From Desulfoarculaceae bacterium (GTDB taxonomy: Bacteria; Desulfobacterota; Desulfobulbia; Desulfobulbales; Desulfocapsaceae): DNA of 64,000 nucleotides. Of this stretch, positions 34,518-43,968 are shown piece by piece; position 1 is the stretch's first letter; each line of letters begins with the position of its first letter. Where the stretch lies: NCBI GenBank assembly GCA_019429465.1, contig JAHYIV010000001.1, forward strand, positions 1 to 64,000, read 5' to 3'. The notes under the pieces were generated by a model that was given only the letters and a program-made list of their open reading frames with translations, was not told the DNA's origin and ran no database searches. Made by a program: the position numbers and the translations under genes.

Positions 34518-36305
34518 CTAATCCTTTATATGATAGCGATGCATCTGCCGGTAGAGCGTAGAGCGAGCCATTCCCAGGAGTTTGGCAGCCTTTGCCTTGT
34601 TGCCGTTTGCTTGCCGGAGGGCATTAATAATCTTTTCATCTTCCGGCTGATACTGAGGATTTGTGAAAAACGCGCCTGTCGAGGTGTATTGAGGAATGGC
34701 CGGTAGAAAAGAGGATGTTGACAGAGCCTCCTTTACAGAGGGTCTCTGTAATTCTTCCGGTAGATGTTTTAATTGCAGCACGGCATCCTGACAAAGGACA
34801 CAGGCCCTTTCTATGACGTGCCTCAATTCTCGGACATTCCCTGGCCAGGAGTAACGCATCATACACTCTATGGCCTGATCTGAGATTACGACAATCTTTT
34901 TGCCAAGCTGTTTCCTGAAAAGTTCCAGAAAATGGTTGGCAATCAGCGGAATACTGATGACCCTCTCTCGCAAAGGAGGAATCTTGATTTCAATGACCTT
35001 AAGACGGTAGTAAAGATCTTCCCTGAATTTCCCTTCTTTCACCATTTTCTGGAAGTCGGCGTTGGAGGCGGCGATGACTCGAACATCGACATGTATTGGC
35101 TCATCCTGGCCCACCGGGGTAAAAGTCTTTTCCTGTAAGAAACGTAAAAGCAGCAATTGCGTCCGAGGCGAAATGTCCCCGATTTCATCAAGAAACAAGG
35201 TGCCACCGTCGGCTTGCAGCAACCTGCCGGCCCTGTCTCTGTCTGCACCGGTAAAGGAGCCTTTTCGATGACCAAAGAGCTCGCTTTCCAGTAAATTCTC
35301 AGCAACAGAAACACAATCGACCTTGATAAGCGGCTTGTGACGTCGTGAACTTTCGGCATGAAGTGCCTCTGCCGCCAACTCTTTACCGGTCCCGGACTCG
35401 CCTGTGACGAGAACAGCAGTATCAACTTTACCAATATTTTCTATCAGGCTATAGACCTCCTGCATGGCAGGACTGGAGTCCACAAAGCCATGAAAGTGGC
35501 TGCGATTCCCGGCACTCCCTAAGGGCTCGGCAATGATCATATCTCTGGCTACAATGACAACACCCTGGAATTCATCATCCTCACCCCGTAAAGGAGAGGC
35601 GTTTATACTGATCATCTTTGTTTTATGGTCAGGAGTAGGACATTCTATGAGATGCTTTCTTACCTCATCACCGTGCTCTAAAACCTTACGAACATCGTCG
35701 AGACAGGCAATACCTAACATATCAATCGGGAATTGATCAAAAGATGCACCACCTTCCACATCTTCATATTTCAGCCATTGTTTTGCTGTTTCATTGAGTT
35801 GAACGATCCGCAAGTTGGCATCAACGGTAATAATCGCATCACTGACCGAACGAAAAATTGTTTCCAGGTAGTGGCGATACTTTTCATTTTCCTGCTGCAG
35901 TCGTTTGGCTTTATTTTCCAGGAACCAGTGCTGTAGGGCCTGCCTGGTAAAATGGAGAAGGGTCTCTTTATTCACAGGCTTTGATATATAATCAAAGGCA
36001 CCATGCCTGACAGCCTTGGTAGCAGATTCAAGATTTGGAAAGCCAGTGATCATTACAACGGGACATTCAATTCCTGATTCTCTTATTTTGCGGAGAAGAT
36101 CGGTCCCGCCTGGACCTATCAATACAATATCACTTATAATTAAGTCATACTCAGTTTGCCCCAGCGCCTCCATGGCCTCGTCAAACGTGGCTACTGTTTT
36201 CACAAAATGATAACCTGCGGCGGTCAGGAATATTTTAAAGGTCTGCCTGATGGACTCCTCATCATCGACAATAAGAATCTTTGCAGAATATAAATATTTT
36301 TCCAT
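34518..36305 (-). CDS. Sigma-54-dependent response regulator (REC-PAS-AAA+-Fis)
   Basis: About 595 residues. Receiver domain with DD (14-15) and phospho-acceptor D59 (IISDI); a PAS domain about 145-265; AAA+ domain with Walker A GESGTGKE and the sigma-54 contact loop GSFTGA (the usual loop is GAFTGA); and a Fis-type helix-turn-helix at the end (NGNKAKAAKLLGMARSTLYRQM). It should activate RNA polymerase-sigma-54 when phosphorylated. ATG 36305 is four bases after the kinase stop, with CAGGAG inside the kinase's last codons. The phased array and -24/-12 promoter lie just downstream. Confidence 0.93.
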   Translation of the reverse strand: MEKYLYSAKILIVDDEESIRQTFKIFLTAAGYHFVKTVATFDEAMEALGQTEYDLIISDIVLIGPGGTDLLRKIRESGIECPVVMITGFPNLESATKAVRHGAFDYISKPVNKETLLHFTRQALQHWFLENKAKRLQQENEKYRHYLETIFRSVSDAIITVDANLRIVQLNETAKQWLKYEDVEGGASFDQFPIDMLGIACLDDVRKVLEHGDEVRKHLIECPTPDHKTKMISINASPLRGEDDEFQGVVIVARDMIIAEPLGSAGNRSHFHGFVDSSPAMQEVYSLIENIGKVDTAVLVTGESGTGKELAAEALHAESSRRHKPLIKVDCVSVAENLLESELFGHRKGSFTGADRDRAGRLLQADGGTLFLDEIGDISPRTQLLLLRFLQEKTFTPVGQDEPIHVDVRVIAASNADFQKMVKEGKFREDLYYRLKVIEIKIPPLRERVISIPLIANHFLELFRKQLGKKIVVISDQAIECMMRYSWPGNVRELRHVIERACVLCQDAVLQLKHLPEELQRPSVKEALSTSSFLPAIPQYTSTGAFFTNPQYQPEDEKIINALRQANGNKAKAAKLLGMARSTLYRQMHRYHIKD

Positions 36306-36309
36306 GACG

Positions 36310-37464
36310 CTAAGCTCCTGCTGGAAGTTCAATGATCATTTCCGTATATTTTTCCAGGATTGAGTTAACGCGCAGATTACCACCATGATCTTTAATTATT
36401 CCATAACTGATACTGAGCCCGAGCCCTGTACCTTCACCTGGGGGTTTAGTGGTGAAAAAAGGCTCAAAAAGACGTTCCAGAATAGACTGGGGCAGGCCTG
36501 TTCCGTAATCCTTCACCGTTATCCGGTAAACAGGGTGATCCCCATCCTGCTTCTCAAAGCACGATATTTCCATAATTTTCCTGGAATCAGACCCAGGGTA
36601 TCTGGCATTTAAGGCATAGCGGCTGTTACTGATGAGATTCAACAGCACTTGCTGCAATTGTCTGAAATCAGCAATAATAAAGGAGTTGTTCTTCGAAAAT
36701 TCAGTCACTACCTTGATTCCGTCCTTCTGCAACTGATGCTGGACCAGCGCCAGACTTGCATTTACAACTTCCACAGGATTAACGGGTTCCCGCTCACCAC
36801 TGCCTGCCCGGGCGAAAGAGATTAAATTGCGGGTAATAGAGGCTATACGATCTCCTTCTTTCATTATCTTCTGCACAATATCAATGCCTGCAGGATCAAG
36901 ATCGTAATTATCCAGAAGAATCTGGGCAAAGTTTATAATTCCGGTAATGGGATTGTTGACCTCATGGGCAACACCAGCAGCAAGCTCACCGATAGCTGCA
37001 AGTTTGGCCGTCCGTATGGAATCCACCTTTCGAATCTCATCCCCTGTAAGTTCCCTGGCAATCAGCATAATTTTAGCTATCGTACCATCCCTCTCTTTAA
37101 CAGGTAAGATAGTAAAAGAATATTCACCAAAGAGCCCGGGAAGACGCGTTTCTTCCACCTTTGGAGTACAGGTCTTAAGAAATTCTTCCAAAGGACATTT
37201 AATATGCGGCCACCGGCCGCCATGAACAATCTTGCATATTCCCTGACCAATAACTTCACTCCTGGTTTTTCGAGCCACCTGCAGGGTTGCATCATTGACT
37301 TCAATAATAATCCCATCCGGTCGGACCACCAGAACAGGATCCTGGATGCCGTTGAAAAGCTGCTCCCACGTTCCGGTGCTACTCGTTTCTTGAGGAGTGC
37401 AGCAGTCATGGCCGGTAGCGCCTTTAAAAAAATGACCAATACCCTTGATTTTTTTCATATGCAT
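36310..37464 (-). CDS. Soluble PAS histidine kinase (NtrB-like)
   Basis: About 384 residues from ATG 37464 (a TTG start at 37497 is possible). No membrane helix is visible, so it is cytoplasmic. A PAS domain (about 35-140) includes several cysteines (ICKIVHGG, HIKCPLEEFLKTC). The HisKA domain has the phosphorylated His in GVAHEVNNP, and the ATPase domain has NLISNSRYA, DYGTGLP and GEGTGLGLS. It forms a two-component pair with the activator downstream (4-bp gap). The cysteines in the sensor suggest redox or metal sensing, but that is inference. Confidence 0.92.
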   Translation of the reverse strand: MHMKKIKGIGHFFKGATGHDCCTPQETSSTGTWEQLFNGIQDPVLVVRPDGIIIEVNDATLQVARKTRSEVIGQGICKIVHGGRWPHIKCPLEEFLKTCTPKVEETRLPGLFGEYSFTILPVKERDGTIAKIMLIARELTGDEIRKVDSIRTAKLAAIGELAAGVAHEVNNPITGIINFAQILLDNYDLDPAGIDIVQKIMKEGDRIASITRNLISFARAGSGEREPVNPVEVVNASLALVQHQLQKDGIKVVTEFSKNNSFIIADFRQLQQVLLNLISNSRYALNARYPGSDSRKIMEISCFEKQDGDHPVYRITVKDYGTGLPQSILERLFEPFFTTKPPGEGTGLGLSISYGIIKDHGGNLRVNSILEKYTEMIIELPAGA

Positions 37465-37514
37465 AGCACAAACATACAGTGGGTGAATTGAATTCAAAGT
37501 TTACAAAAAAGGAT

Positions 37515-37670
37515 TGTAACTATCCAGCTTAATGCCGGGAAAATGCCAAAACACATGTCACGTAACTATTCAGCAGTGCCTCATATGCGAGAAAGAGGCC
37601 TGCGAAGTGTACTGATTCGTACATGAGCAGGCCGATGACGAAGCAGATGGGGTGCTGCTGGATAGTTACA
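37515..37670. repeat. MITE-like element bounded by inverted GTAACTATCCAGC ends
   Basis: The sequence TGTAACTATCCAGC (37515-37528) is repeated exactly and inverted at 37657-37670. A diverged direct copy (GTAACTATTCAGCAGTGCC, 37562-37580) pairs with the same right arm over 19 bp with three mismatches. Related GTTAACTATCCACC and GTAACTATTCACC fragments occur at 10577 and 40596. It looks like non-autonomous mobile DNA; no frame inside. Confidence 0.55.
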
Positions 37671-38009
37671 AAGGATTAAATATTATACCATATCATATTT
37701 AATCGATAATTCTGAAATACAATATAAAAACGGCATGTAATTCTACCCAAAATGAATACGTTTTTGACATATCGTCCAGAATTGCCCATCTCGAGAGTGT
37801 CCTGAAAATATTACGAAAGCTGGGATACTGATGAAATCAGCTGGTGTTTACGGCCAAGCAGAAAAAGAGACTTAAAGCAACATCAGGCAGTACACATAAT
37901 TTACCAATTGCTCTAATCTAGCCGAATCGGCGCTGAGAATTGCATGAACTGTACCAGTGTACAATCAGCAGTTCAGTCTGAAAGCCTGAAAAATGAATCA
38001 GGTATGAAA
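37671..38009. other. AT-rich spacer before flippase remnant
   Basis: No gene, terminator or clear repeat is visible. It includes the region in which the promoter of the histidine kinase would lie (towards 37500) and the 3' edge of the decayed flippase. Confidence 0.35.
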
Positions 38010-38810
38010 TCAAGCCGACTCAGGTAGGGATGAATAACTTTGTTGACTTGGATGCCGCGCTCCCATGCCCGCTGCCTCATCCCCTGTGATATATTTGAGC
38101 AGAAAAATATCGCTCTGAAAATAAATCAGGTAAAAAACACCGGCCAAACCGAACGGCCAGGATTGCGCTATTACCTCCCGCATACTGCCTGATAAGCCAG
38201 GCAGACTAGCACTGGCTTTCACGTCACCATGACCTTTTAGCGCCAATTGACCACGATACATGCGCCACATAAGGTATGCGCCAAGCTAAAACACCGCCAC
38301 GGAAATCAGGGCATAGGCATAGGCAACGTTGTGCAATGTCATCCACTGAACCATTACTAAGGCCAACATAGTAACCAACAGGAGGCGTAATAAATGCGGT
38401 AGGAATTGCCATAATGCCAAGGCGAGATAATGTTCTGCCAGTTGCAGCTTGGCGCTGACCAGCTCCACTGCTACCTGTCCCCACAAATAAACGGAGAGCA
38501 CGATCAGCAGACACCACGAGTGATTGCGTCATGCGGACCAATTATTGCCCAACAAAATCAACCTACCAGCACCAGCAAGGTGTTCAGCAGTGTGTATTTA
38601 AGTGAAGCACGCAACCAGCGCACCGCCTGCCAACCTTCTTGGCCAAACGCTTTGAGCCAAAAGCCAGCGACGCCAAAACCCGCCAAGGGTGCGACCAGCA
38701 CAACCATAGCAAGCGCTGCTGCAAACGCCCCAAAAGCCGCAGGACCAAGTTCACGCGCCAGCAGTACCTGCGTTAAAAATGCACAACCAGCGCCCAAGAT
38801 GGAGCCTAGC
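38010..38810 (-). pseudogene. Broken Wzx-type oligosaccharide flippase
   Basis: Three adjoining minus-strand fragments in different frames read as one polytopic protein: 38558-38797 (LLARELGPAAFGAFAAALAMV, the typical second-helix region of O-antigen flippases), about 38286-38501 and 38010-38270 (SWPFGLAGVFYLIYFQSDIFLLKYI). Frameshifts or stops separate them, and both the first helix and the C-terminal third are missing. An intact Wzz-type gene is next door, so this is the remnant of a surface-polysaccharide locus. Confidence 0.8.
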
Positions 38811-39102
38811 TATGGTTTTTACTGCTTGTTTTTCACTCATTACATGTCAGGTCAAGGGGGAATTGTGGTGACTTGGGGGATTATTGAGGCGCGGTTGTGG
38901 GATTCGACGCTGGAGCGTGGGAACGATGACGCCGGAGCGAGGGAACGATAAATGGGTTGTGGAGCCAAGCCCGGTAGTAACCTCTGGATTGCTTCACTGC
39001 GTTCGCAAAGACAGAACGGCGCTGCTTACGCAACAAAGGGTTGCGTACTCTTTACCTACCCATCCATCAAGATAATGTTAGCAATGGTGCGTGATCCGCA
39101 TC
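38811..39102. other. Repeat-derived spacer
   Basis: Contains two tandem 22-bp units at 38906-38949 (GACGCTGGAGCGTGGGAACG-type, differing at three bases) and a fragment of the MITE-like repeat at 38982-39012. The GGAGCGTGGGAACGAT motif is a common dispersed sequence in proteobacteria. No gene. Confidence 0.55.
38982..39012. repeat. Fragment of MITE-like repeat (right arm only)
   Basis: The segment CTCTGGATTGCTTCACTGCG plus TTCGCAAAGAC corresponds to the right arm of the repeat cores at 15271-15412 and 49027-49167, with a few changes. No left arm is present. Confidence 0.6.
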
Positions 39103-40560
39103 CTACTGTTGGGGATAATTTTGGTCAGACCCCGTGTCATTCGTCTTGTTGAGAGGACGAACCGGAAGAACCAAAGCAAGAGCCATGGCGCAAAAAATAC
39201 CAAGAATCAACGAAAGAGCTAAAATTAATAATGCCTTGGGCGGTAAACGCGCCTCATTTACCCCTGGTGCGCTCAGCGGCTTGAAAAAATCGCCGTAATT
39301 TTGGCGACTCGACTGACGTGCTGCATCTAACAGGGTGCTATATTCTTGTACCAAAGTTGAAAACTCGGCCACAGCTTGTGTTAGAAATTTAGGATCATCT
39401 AATACTCCTATGTTATTAACCTTCGACCGGGCTATCTCTGTCTGTAGGGCCGCTCTTCTGCTGGCTAGTTCACGACGTTCAAGCAGAATTTTCTGTAGAT
39501 AATCCGACAAAGAAGCTTTATTGGACAAATCAATAATCTGGCGGATAGTGTTATCGCCTAACTGAACCGTTTCACCCGTCCCTGGAGCAGCCTGCTGGTC
39601 GGAGGCCTCGGTTCTGAAACTGCGGATATCTTTTATGCTGAGATCAATTTCTTCGATATTGCGGCTAATTTCGTCAATCTGCAACTGCGTTTCTACCAAA
39701 AAACTGGCCGCAGTATGGTCCGGATTGCCAAAGAAACCAGAAAATATGGTGCGAAAATAAATTTCATTGAAGCGCTGCAGCTCGCTCTGCAGATCGGCAC
39801 TATTCAGGCCAGACTTACCGACCAGGGCCTTGAGGCGATTATCATTATTAATTACAACAAGTCCACGCTTAACGCGATTGAGAGTGTTCCGAGCCGTAAG
39901 GATATCTGAGGTATCGTCAAAATTCACTTTACTGTTAACGATGGCAGCATTATCAAGACTGGTGTCAACCAGGACACGGTATTTCTGAGTGAAAATATCG
40001 GCCCAGGCCCTCGGCAGGGCACTGGCCAAGATGGCCCCCTGTTCCGGCAGCAGACCAAGATCATTATGGTCAATGGTAATCCTGAGCCCACGTTCCGAGA
40101 CACTCTGCAATTCTTCGAGGTACTCCTTGTTAATCCGCTCAATATCGGTGGCCGAGAGACCTTTTGCCGACAGCCGCGCCTCATATTTTTTTTGAATGCC
40201 CGCGGTGGTGGGTACGCCATATTCGACATGAAGAGAATTACGGAACTTATCATCGACCGACAGATCAAGCTGGGCTGCGGCACGCGCAAGCACTTCAGGA
40301 ATCAACAGATCCTGTGGTGAAAACGTTGTACCGTTGGGATAGGCCGACTTATCAATCCCCTGCAATTGTACAAAAAAGACCGTTGGCGAACTGGTACTCA
40401 CCTTAATGAATAGCAAAAGAAAGACCGCCAACAGCAAGAATAACACCGGCAATACAATCAACAATCCACGGCGCGACCAGAGCTTCTGCACGATATCGGT
40501 CAGGGATATTTCATCCTGAAACACTTCATTCATTGCGTTGTTTTCCATCTGCTTATTCAT
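39103..40560 (-). CDS. Wzz/GumC-type polysaccharide chain-length determinant (co-polymerase)
   Basis: 485 residues. Wzz domain at the N-terminus with helix ~33-53, a long periplasmic region rich in coiled coil (~190-430) and a second helix near 443-465. This is the polysaccharide co-polymerase plan, without a C-terminal tyrosine kinase. Such proteins set the length of O-antigen or exopolysaccharide chains. The neighbouring flippase is broken and no polymerase or glycosyltransferase is present, so it may be an orphan. ATG 40560. Confidence 0.85.
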   Translation of the reverse strand: MNKQMENNAMNEVFQDEISLTDIVQKLWSRRGLLIVLPVLFLLLAVFLLLFIKVSTSSPTVFFVQLQGIDKSAYPNGTTFSPQDLLIPEVLARAAAQLDLSVDDKFRNSLHVEYGVPTTAGIQKKYEARLSAKGLSATDIERINKEYLEELQSVSERGLRITIDHNDLGLLPEQGAILASALPRAWADIFTQKYRVLVDTSLDNAAIVNSKVNFDDTSDILTARNTLNRVKRGLVVINNDNRLKALVGKSGLNSADLQSELQRFNEIYFRTIFSGFFGNPDHTAASFLVETQLQIDEISRNIEEIDLSIKDIRSFRTEASDQQAAPGTGETVQLGDNTIRQIIDLSNKASLSDYLQKILLERRELASRRAALQTEIARSKVNNIGVLDDPKFLTQAVAEFSTLVQEYSTLLDAARQSSRQNYGDFFKPLSAPGVNEARLPPKALLILALSLILGIFCAMALALVLPVRPLNKTNDTGSDQNYPQQ

Positions 40561-41024
40561 TTTTTCTATTAACCCTCATTGTATACAGAAATCATTCGTA
40601 ACTATTCACCACGTTTTGTTTGCATATGACAAACGGGAACCCTCTACGGGTTGCACCACAGGTTGACTTGTTGGCATATTACTCATCGCATACATGCTAG
40701 GGGAGCCAGCTGGCTGGCAAAGCAGGGCTTGCCGCTAGGGAAAGGCCATTGCACCATGGAACTGCACTGGCCTAAAAAAACGGTGTGGAATTCGGGAAAT
40801 CCGTAATCACCAGCCAGCTGGCTCCTACCCGAACCTGAAGAATATGAGCTAGCATTCCCAGCTAGTGATGGTAAATAGTTGCTAAAAAAAAGATAAATAC
40901 ATTATTGGAGCTTGTCAGTCAAGTATTATGAGACAATTAGCTTGGCCGGTAGATGACAATTAGTTTGTCCGGTTCACTTTGGTATAGTCCGGCCCAAAAA
41001 CTACTTTAACAAAGGGAGGTTTTG
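40561..41024. other. Intergenic region with REP-like pair and IS left end
   Basis: No gene. It holds the inverted REP-like pair (40700-40828) and, from about 40928, the left end of the IS21-type element with two GACAATTA-type repeats. Confidence 0.6.
40700..40828. repeat. REPIN-like pair of inverted repeats
   Basis: GGAGCCAGCTGGCTGG (40702-40717) and its exact reverse complement (40810-40825) face each other across ~92 bp. With the flanking GTAGGAGCC-like bases they recall the GTAGGAGCxAGC REP sequences of other proteobacteria, which move with RAYT transposases. No RAYT gene is in the window. Confidence 0.65.
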
Positions 41025-42069
41025 GTGTTGGGCAAGCCTATAAGATCAGAGAATCCAGCACAGTATCTTGCTGCACTTTGTGAAGAAGAAGTGAATCAGC
41101 GCTACAGTCGCCGCATCGCCGGTTATTTCAAAGAGTCAAAGCTGCCGGTTGGTAAAACCTTGTCTGCCTTTGATTTCAGCCAGCTTCCCGGCATTGAAGC
41201 CGGCAGACTGTCGATGCTGGCCGCGGATCCAGGCTGGGTCAAGCGGTCTGAAAATGTTCTCTTTTTCGGACCAAGCGGCACCGGTAAAACCCATCTGGCC
41301 TCCGCCAGCTGCAATGGCCTAATCGAGCAGGGTGTTCGGGTGCGCTATTACCAGGCCACCGCCCTTGTGCAGGAGATGCAGCGGGCCCGCAACGAGTTGC
41401 AGCTGGAGAAACTATTCGGCAAATTAGACAGGTACTCCGTCCTAATACTGGACGACATCGGGTATGTCAGAAAGAGTGAAGCCGAAACCCATGTCCTTTT
41501 TGAACTCATTGCCCATCGTTATGAAACCGGCAGTATGGTCATCACGGCCAATCACCCCTTCAGCAACTGGGATCAAATATTTTCAGATAGTATCATGACT
41601 GTCGCGGCAATTGACAGGCTGGTTCATCACGCAACTATCATTGAGATACAGGCAGAAAGCTTCCGCAAAAAGCAGGCAATGAGCCAGAATTGCGAGACCT
41701 CTGCTTAGAATATAACCATCGACAGGAATACTAACCCGCTCCAGCAGAATACCGTTCCTCCGACGAGCATTTGTAAGGGCCCATTCTCGGAACGGTCTTC
41801 TGCTTCCGATCACCTCGGGGATAGATGATGGAAATGGAGAATGGAAAGACAGAGGATTGGAGAGACTCTGCGATTCCGGCTCAAACCAGCGACAGAAATG
41901 GCTGATTGCAAGAATTATCAAACGGACAGTATCAATCGTTCCTCAAAGGAAAATTTTGTTATCTTGATGACTAAAAACGAAAAAAACAGGAGGGATGAAC
42001 TGAAGAAATATGCGAGAGGAAACCGGACAAGGTAATTGTCGCGAACCGGACAAAGTAATTGACATCTGA
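40928..42069 (+). mobile_element. IS21-family remnant with istB but no istA
   Basis: Both ends carry two ~20-bp terminal repeats in inverted orientation: left at 40932-40950 and 40955-40975 (GACAATTAGTTTGTCCGGTTC), right at 42021-42040 and 42043-42063. Multiple terminal repeats are typical of IS21. TATT occurs just outside both ends (40924-40927 and 42070-42073) and may be the target duplication. Between them only istB remains; istA is absent and istB's start is followed directly from the left end. Bases 41709-42020 hold no gene. Confidence 0.75.
41025..41708 (+). CDS. istB: IstB-like transposition helper ATPase
   Basis: 227 residues: Walker A GPSGTGKT (about 83-90), Walker B VLILDDIGY, sensor regions ITANHPFSNWDQIF and ATIIEI near the end. 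IstB is a AAA+ helper that prepares target DNA for IstA. The usual length is about 245-265 aa; the N-terminal ~20-30 residues seem to be missing. GTG 41025 follows AGGGAGG at five bases (TTG 41022 and 41028 are alternatives). Without IstA in cis it cannot drive transposition alone. Confidence 0.85.
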   Translation: MLGKPIRSENPAQYLAALCEEEVNQRYSRRIAGYFKESKLPVGKTLSAFDFSQLPGIEAGRLSMLAADPGWVKRSENVLFFGPSGTGKTHLASASCNGLIEQGVRVRYYQATALVQEMQRARNELQLEKLFGKLDRYSVLILDDIGYVRKSEAETHVLFELIAHRYETGSMVITANHPFSNWDQIFSDSIMTVAAIDRLVHHATIIEIQAESFRKKQAMSQNCETSA

Positions 42070-42197
42070 TATTCACTCATCTTTTCTTGTTCCTTGGGAT
42101 TGCACATAGCTTAAACTACTGTCTTAAAATTGGGGTCCACTATAGTCCATTTTTTATGACTGACCCTATATTGACCCTATAGAGCAATAAAACAAAA

Positions 42198-42228
42198 AAG
42201 CACCTAACTCAAAGAGAGTTAAGTGCTT
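42198..42228 (-). terminator. Terminator downstream of tRNA-Thr
   Basis: Arms 42198-42210 (AAGCACCTAACTC) and 42216-42228 (GAGTTAAGTGCTT) pair with one wobble around a 5-base loop; on the minus strand the stem is followed by TTTTTTG. It lies 9 bp after the tRNA 3' end. Confidence 0.85.
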
Positions 42229-42236
42229 GATTTAAC

Positions 42237-42312
<76 letters not shown>

Positions 42313-42408
42313 TTAATCAGATTACTACCTGGAAAAGTTGTTCCAGTAATTATCAATTTTATGGTACTGTGTCAAGATCGGATCAATACAACTCCTTGAT
42401 AATTTAGC

Positions 42409-43944
42409 TTGAGCCATAAAGCTCCTTCCTTCATCATGTCTTATCTGTCGCTCTTCATTGTTGCTTCTCTCTTCCTGGCAGGCTGTTCAGATACCACGCC
42501 TGAACAAACCGAGACAACAGAAGGGGACAAACCGTCCATTCTCAATCCTGAACAACAGGGCTGCAAGCGCTGCCACAGTTCCCACCTGGACAAGAGCCAT
42601 GATTTTTCTTGTTCTACCTGCCATGGCGGCAACGAGGCGGGCAATGATCAGAAAAGCGCTCATGCCGGCTTCATTGCCCAACCCGCCCACCCGGCATCGA
42701 TGGCCAGAACCTGCGGTCAATGCCATTCTGACCAGGTGGCAGGGGCGGCGGAATCAATTCATTTTACCCTGGAAAACAAGGTCAATCTGGTCCGAAAATC
42801 TTTTGGCGCTGTCGAAGCGCTGACCGATCTCAACCAGATCCCTGTGGCCGATGCACCGGAAACAGCCCTGCAACTGGCAGATGACCTGCTGCGTCGGCGC
42901 TGTCTCAGCTGCCACACCTATTCCAGCGGCGACCCCTATCCTTACGTGAAGCACGGCACCGGCTGCGCCGCCTGTCATCTGGATTTTACCGAAGGCTCCC
43001 CCACCTCTCATACCTTCCTGGCAACGCCCGGTGACAAACAATGTTTGCAATGTCACTACGGGAACTGGGTCGGCGCGGACTACCATGGTCGATTTGAGCA
43101 TGACTTCAACGCGGAATACCGGACTCCGCACACCAGCAAGGAACCGTTTGCCCGGCCTTATGGTGTTGAATATCATCAATTAATCCCGGATATCCATCAA
43201 CAGAGGGGCATGATCTGTGTTGACTGCCATACCGGCACTGAACTGATGCACAGTCGAAAGACAGATGCTGTCCTTTGCCAGGACTGTCATCTCGAGAAAA
43301 GTCTGGAAAAATCGCTGCCGCTCAATGTGTCCCGGGAAAATGAAAAATACCTGTTCTACTCCAAGGGCGATAAGCAGAAACACGAAATCCCGCTCATGCG
43401 TGATCCCGCCCATACCGCCTATCAAGATCCGATCGCCTGTCAGGTCTGCCATTCTCAATGGTCCTTCAATGACACCGGAAATCATCTGCTTCGTAATGAC
43501 ACCAGGGAATATGACGACTTTTGGAGGCTGACGACCCAAGGAAGCTGGGAGGTAGAAAACTTTTTGGAATATAACCTTAACCCTGATTACTCCACTATCC
43601 TGGCTCCAACCATGCTTGACAAAATCAGCAGTGAAGAGAAAAAAGGAATCTGGTATCAGGGGTACATTATGCGCCGTTGGGAATCAATACCGCTTGGCAG
43701 GGACGCAAACGGCAGAATATCGGTAATGCGACCGGTGCTCGACCTGCATCTGTCATGGATCGACAAGGAGTATACAGTACGTTTTGATGCCATTCAGGGT
43801 CAAACGGCCAATAAGGGGTTAGAACCTTACACCCCCCACACAACCGGATCTGCCGGGATGTTCTATCGGCAGCGACTGCAGGATTTCTTCCGCCTGGAAG
43901 AAATCAAGAAAAATGAGATAAAAACAGGAGGAGAAGGAGAGTAA
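42409..43944 (+). CDS. Nonaheme c-type cytochrome, predicted lipoprotein
   Basis: 511 residues (about 502 if ATG 42436 is used instead of TTG 42409). The signal peptide ends with the lipobox LAGC (about residues 23-26), so it is probably membrane-anchored through lipid. Nine CXXCH motifs follow (CKRCH, CSTCH, CGQCH, CLSCH, CAACH, CLQCH, CVDCH, CQDCH, CQVCH) in the first ~350 residues, leaving a heme-free C-terminal ~150. Such proteins carry electrons across the periplasm or on the outer surface. It is isolated between tRNA-Thr and the convergent trpF; no reductase partner is near. Confidence 0.9.
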   Translation: MSHKAPSFIMSYLSLFIVASLFLAGCSDTTPEQTETTEGDKPSILNPEQQGCKRCHSSHLDKSHDFSCSTCHGGNEAGNDQKSAHAGFIAQPAHPASMARTCGQCHSDQVAGAAESIHFTLENKVNLVRKSFGAVEALTDLNQIPVADAPETALQLADDLLRRRCLSCHTYSSGDPYPYVKHGTGCAACHLDFTEGSPTSHTFLATPGDKQCLQCHYGNWVGADYHGRFEHDFNAEYRTPHTSKEPFARPYGVEYHQLIPDIHQQRGMICVDCHTGTELMHSRKTDAVLCQDCHLEKSLEKSLPLNVSRENEKYLFYSKGDKQKHEIPLMRDPAHTAYQDPIACQVCHSQWSFNDTGNHLLRNDTREYDDFWRLTTQGSWEVENFLEYNLNPDYSTILAPTMLDKISSEEKKGIWYQGYIMRRWESIPLGRDANGRISVMRPVLDLHLSWIDKEYTVRFDAIQGQTANKGLEPYTPHTTGSAGMFYRQRLQDFFRLEEIKKNEIKTGGEGE

Positions 43945-43968
43945 CAGGGAGGCTGCGACTGCCGGGAA

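Noticed and set aside
38010-38810. Intact flippase interrupted by programmed frameshifts
   Set aside because: At least two frame changes plus missing N- and C-terminal parts fit decay, not recoding.
41841-42035. 64-codon frame in the IS21 remnant
   Set aside because: Ends inside the right terminal repeats, no ribosome site; likely decayed DNA.
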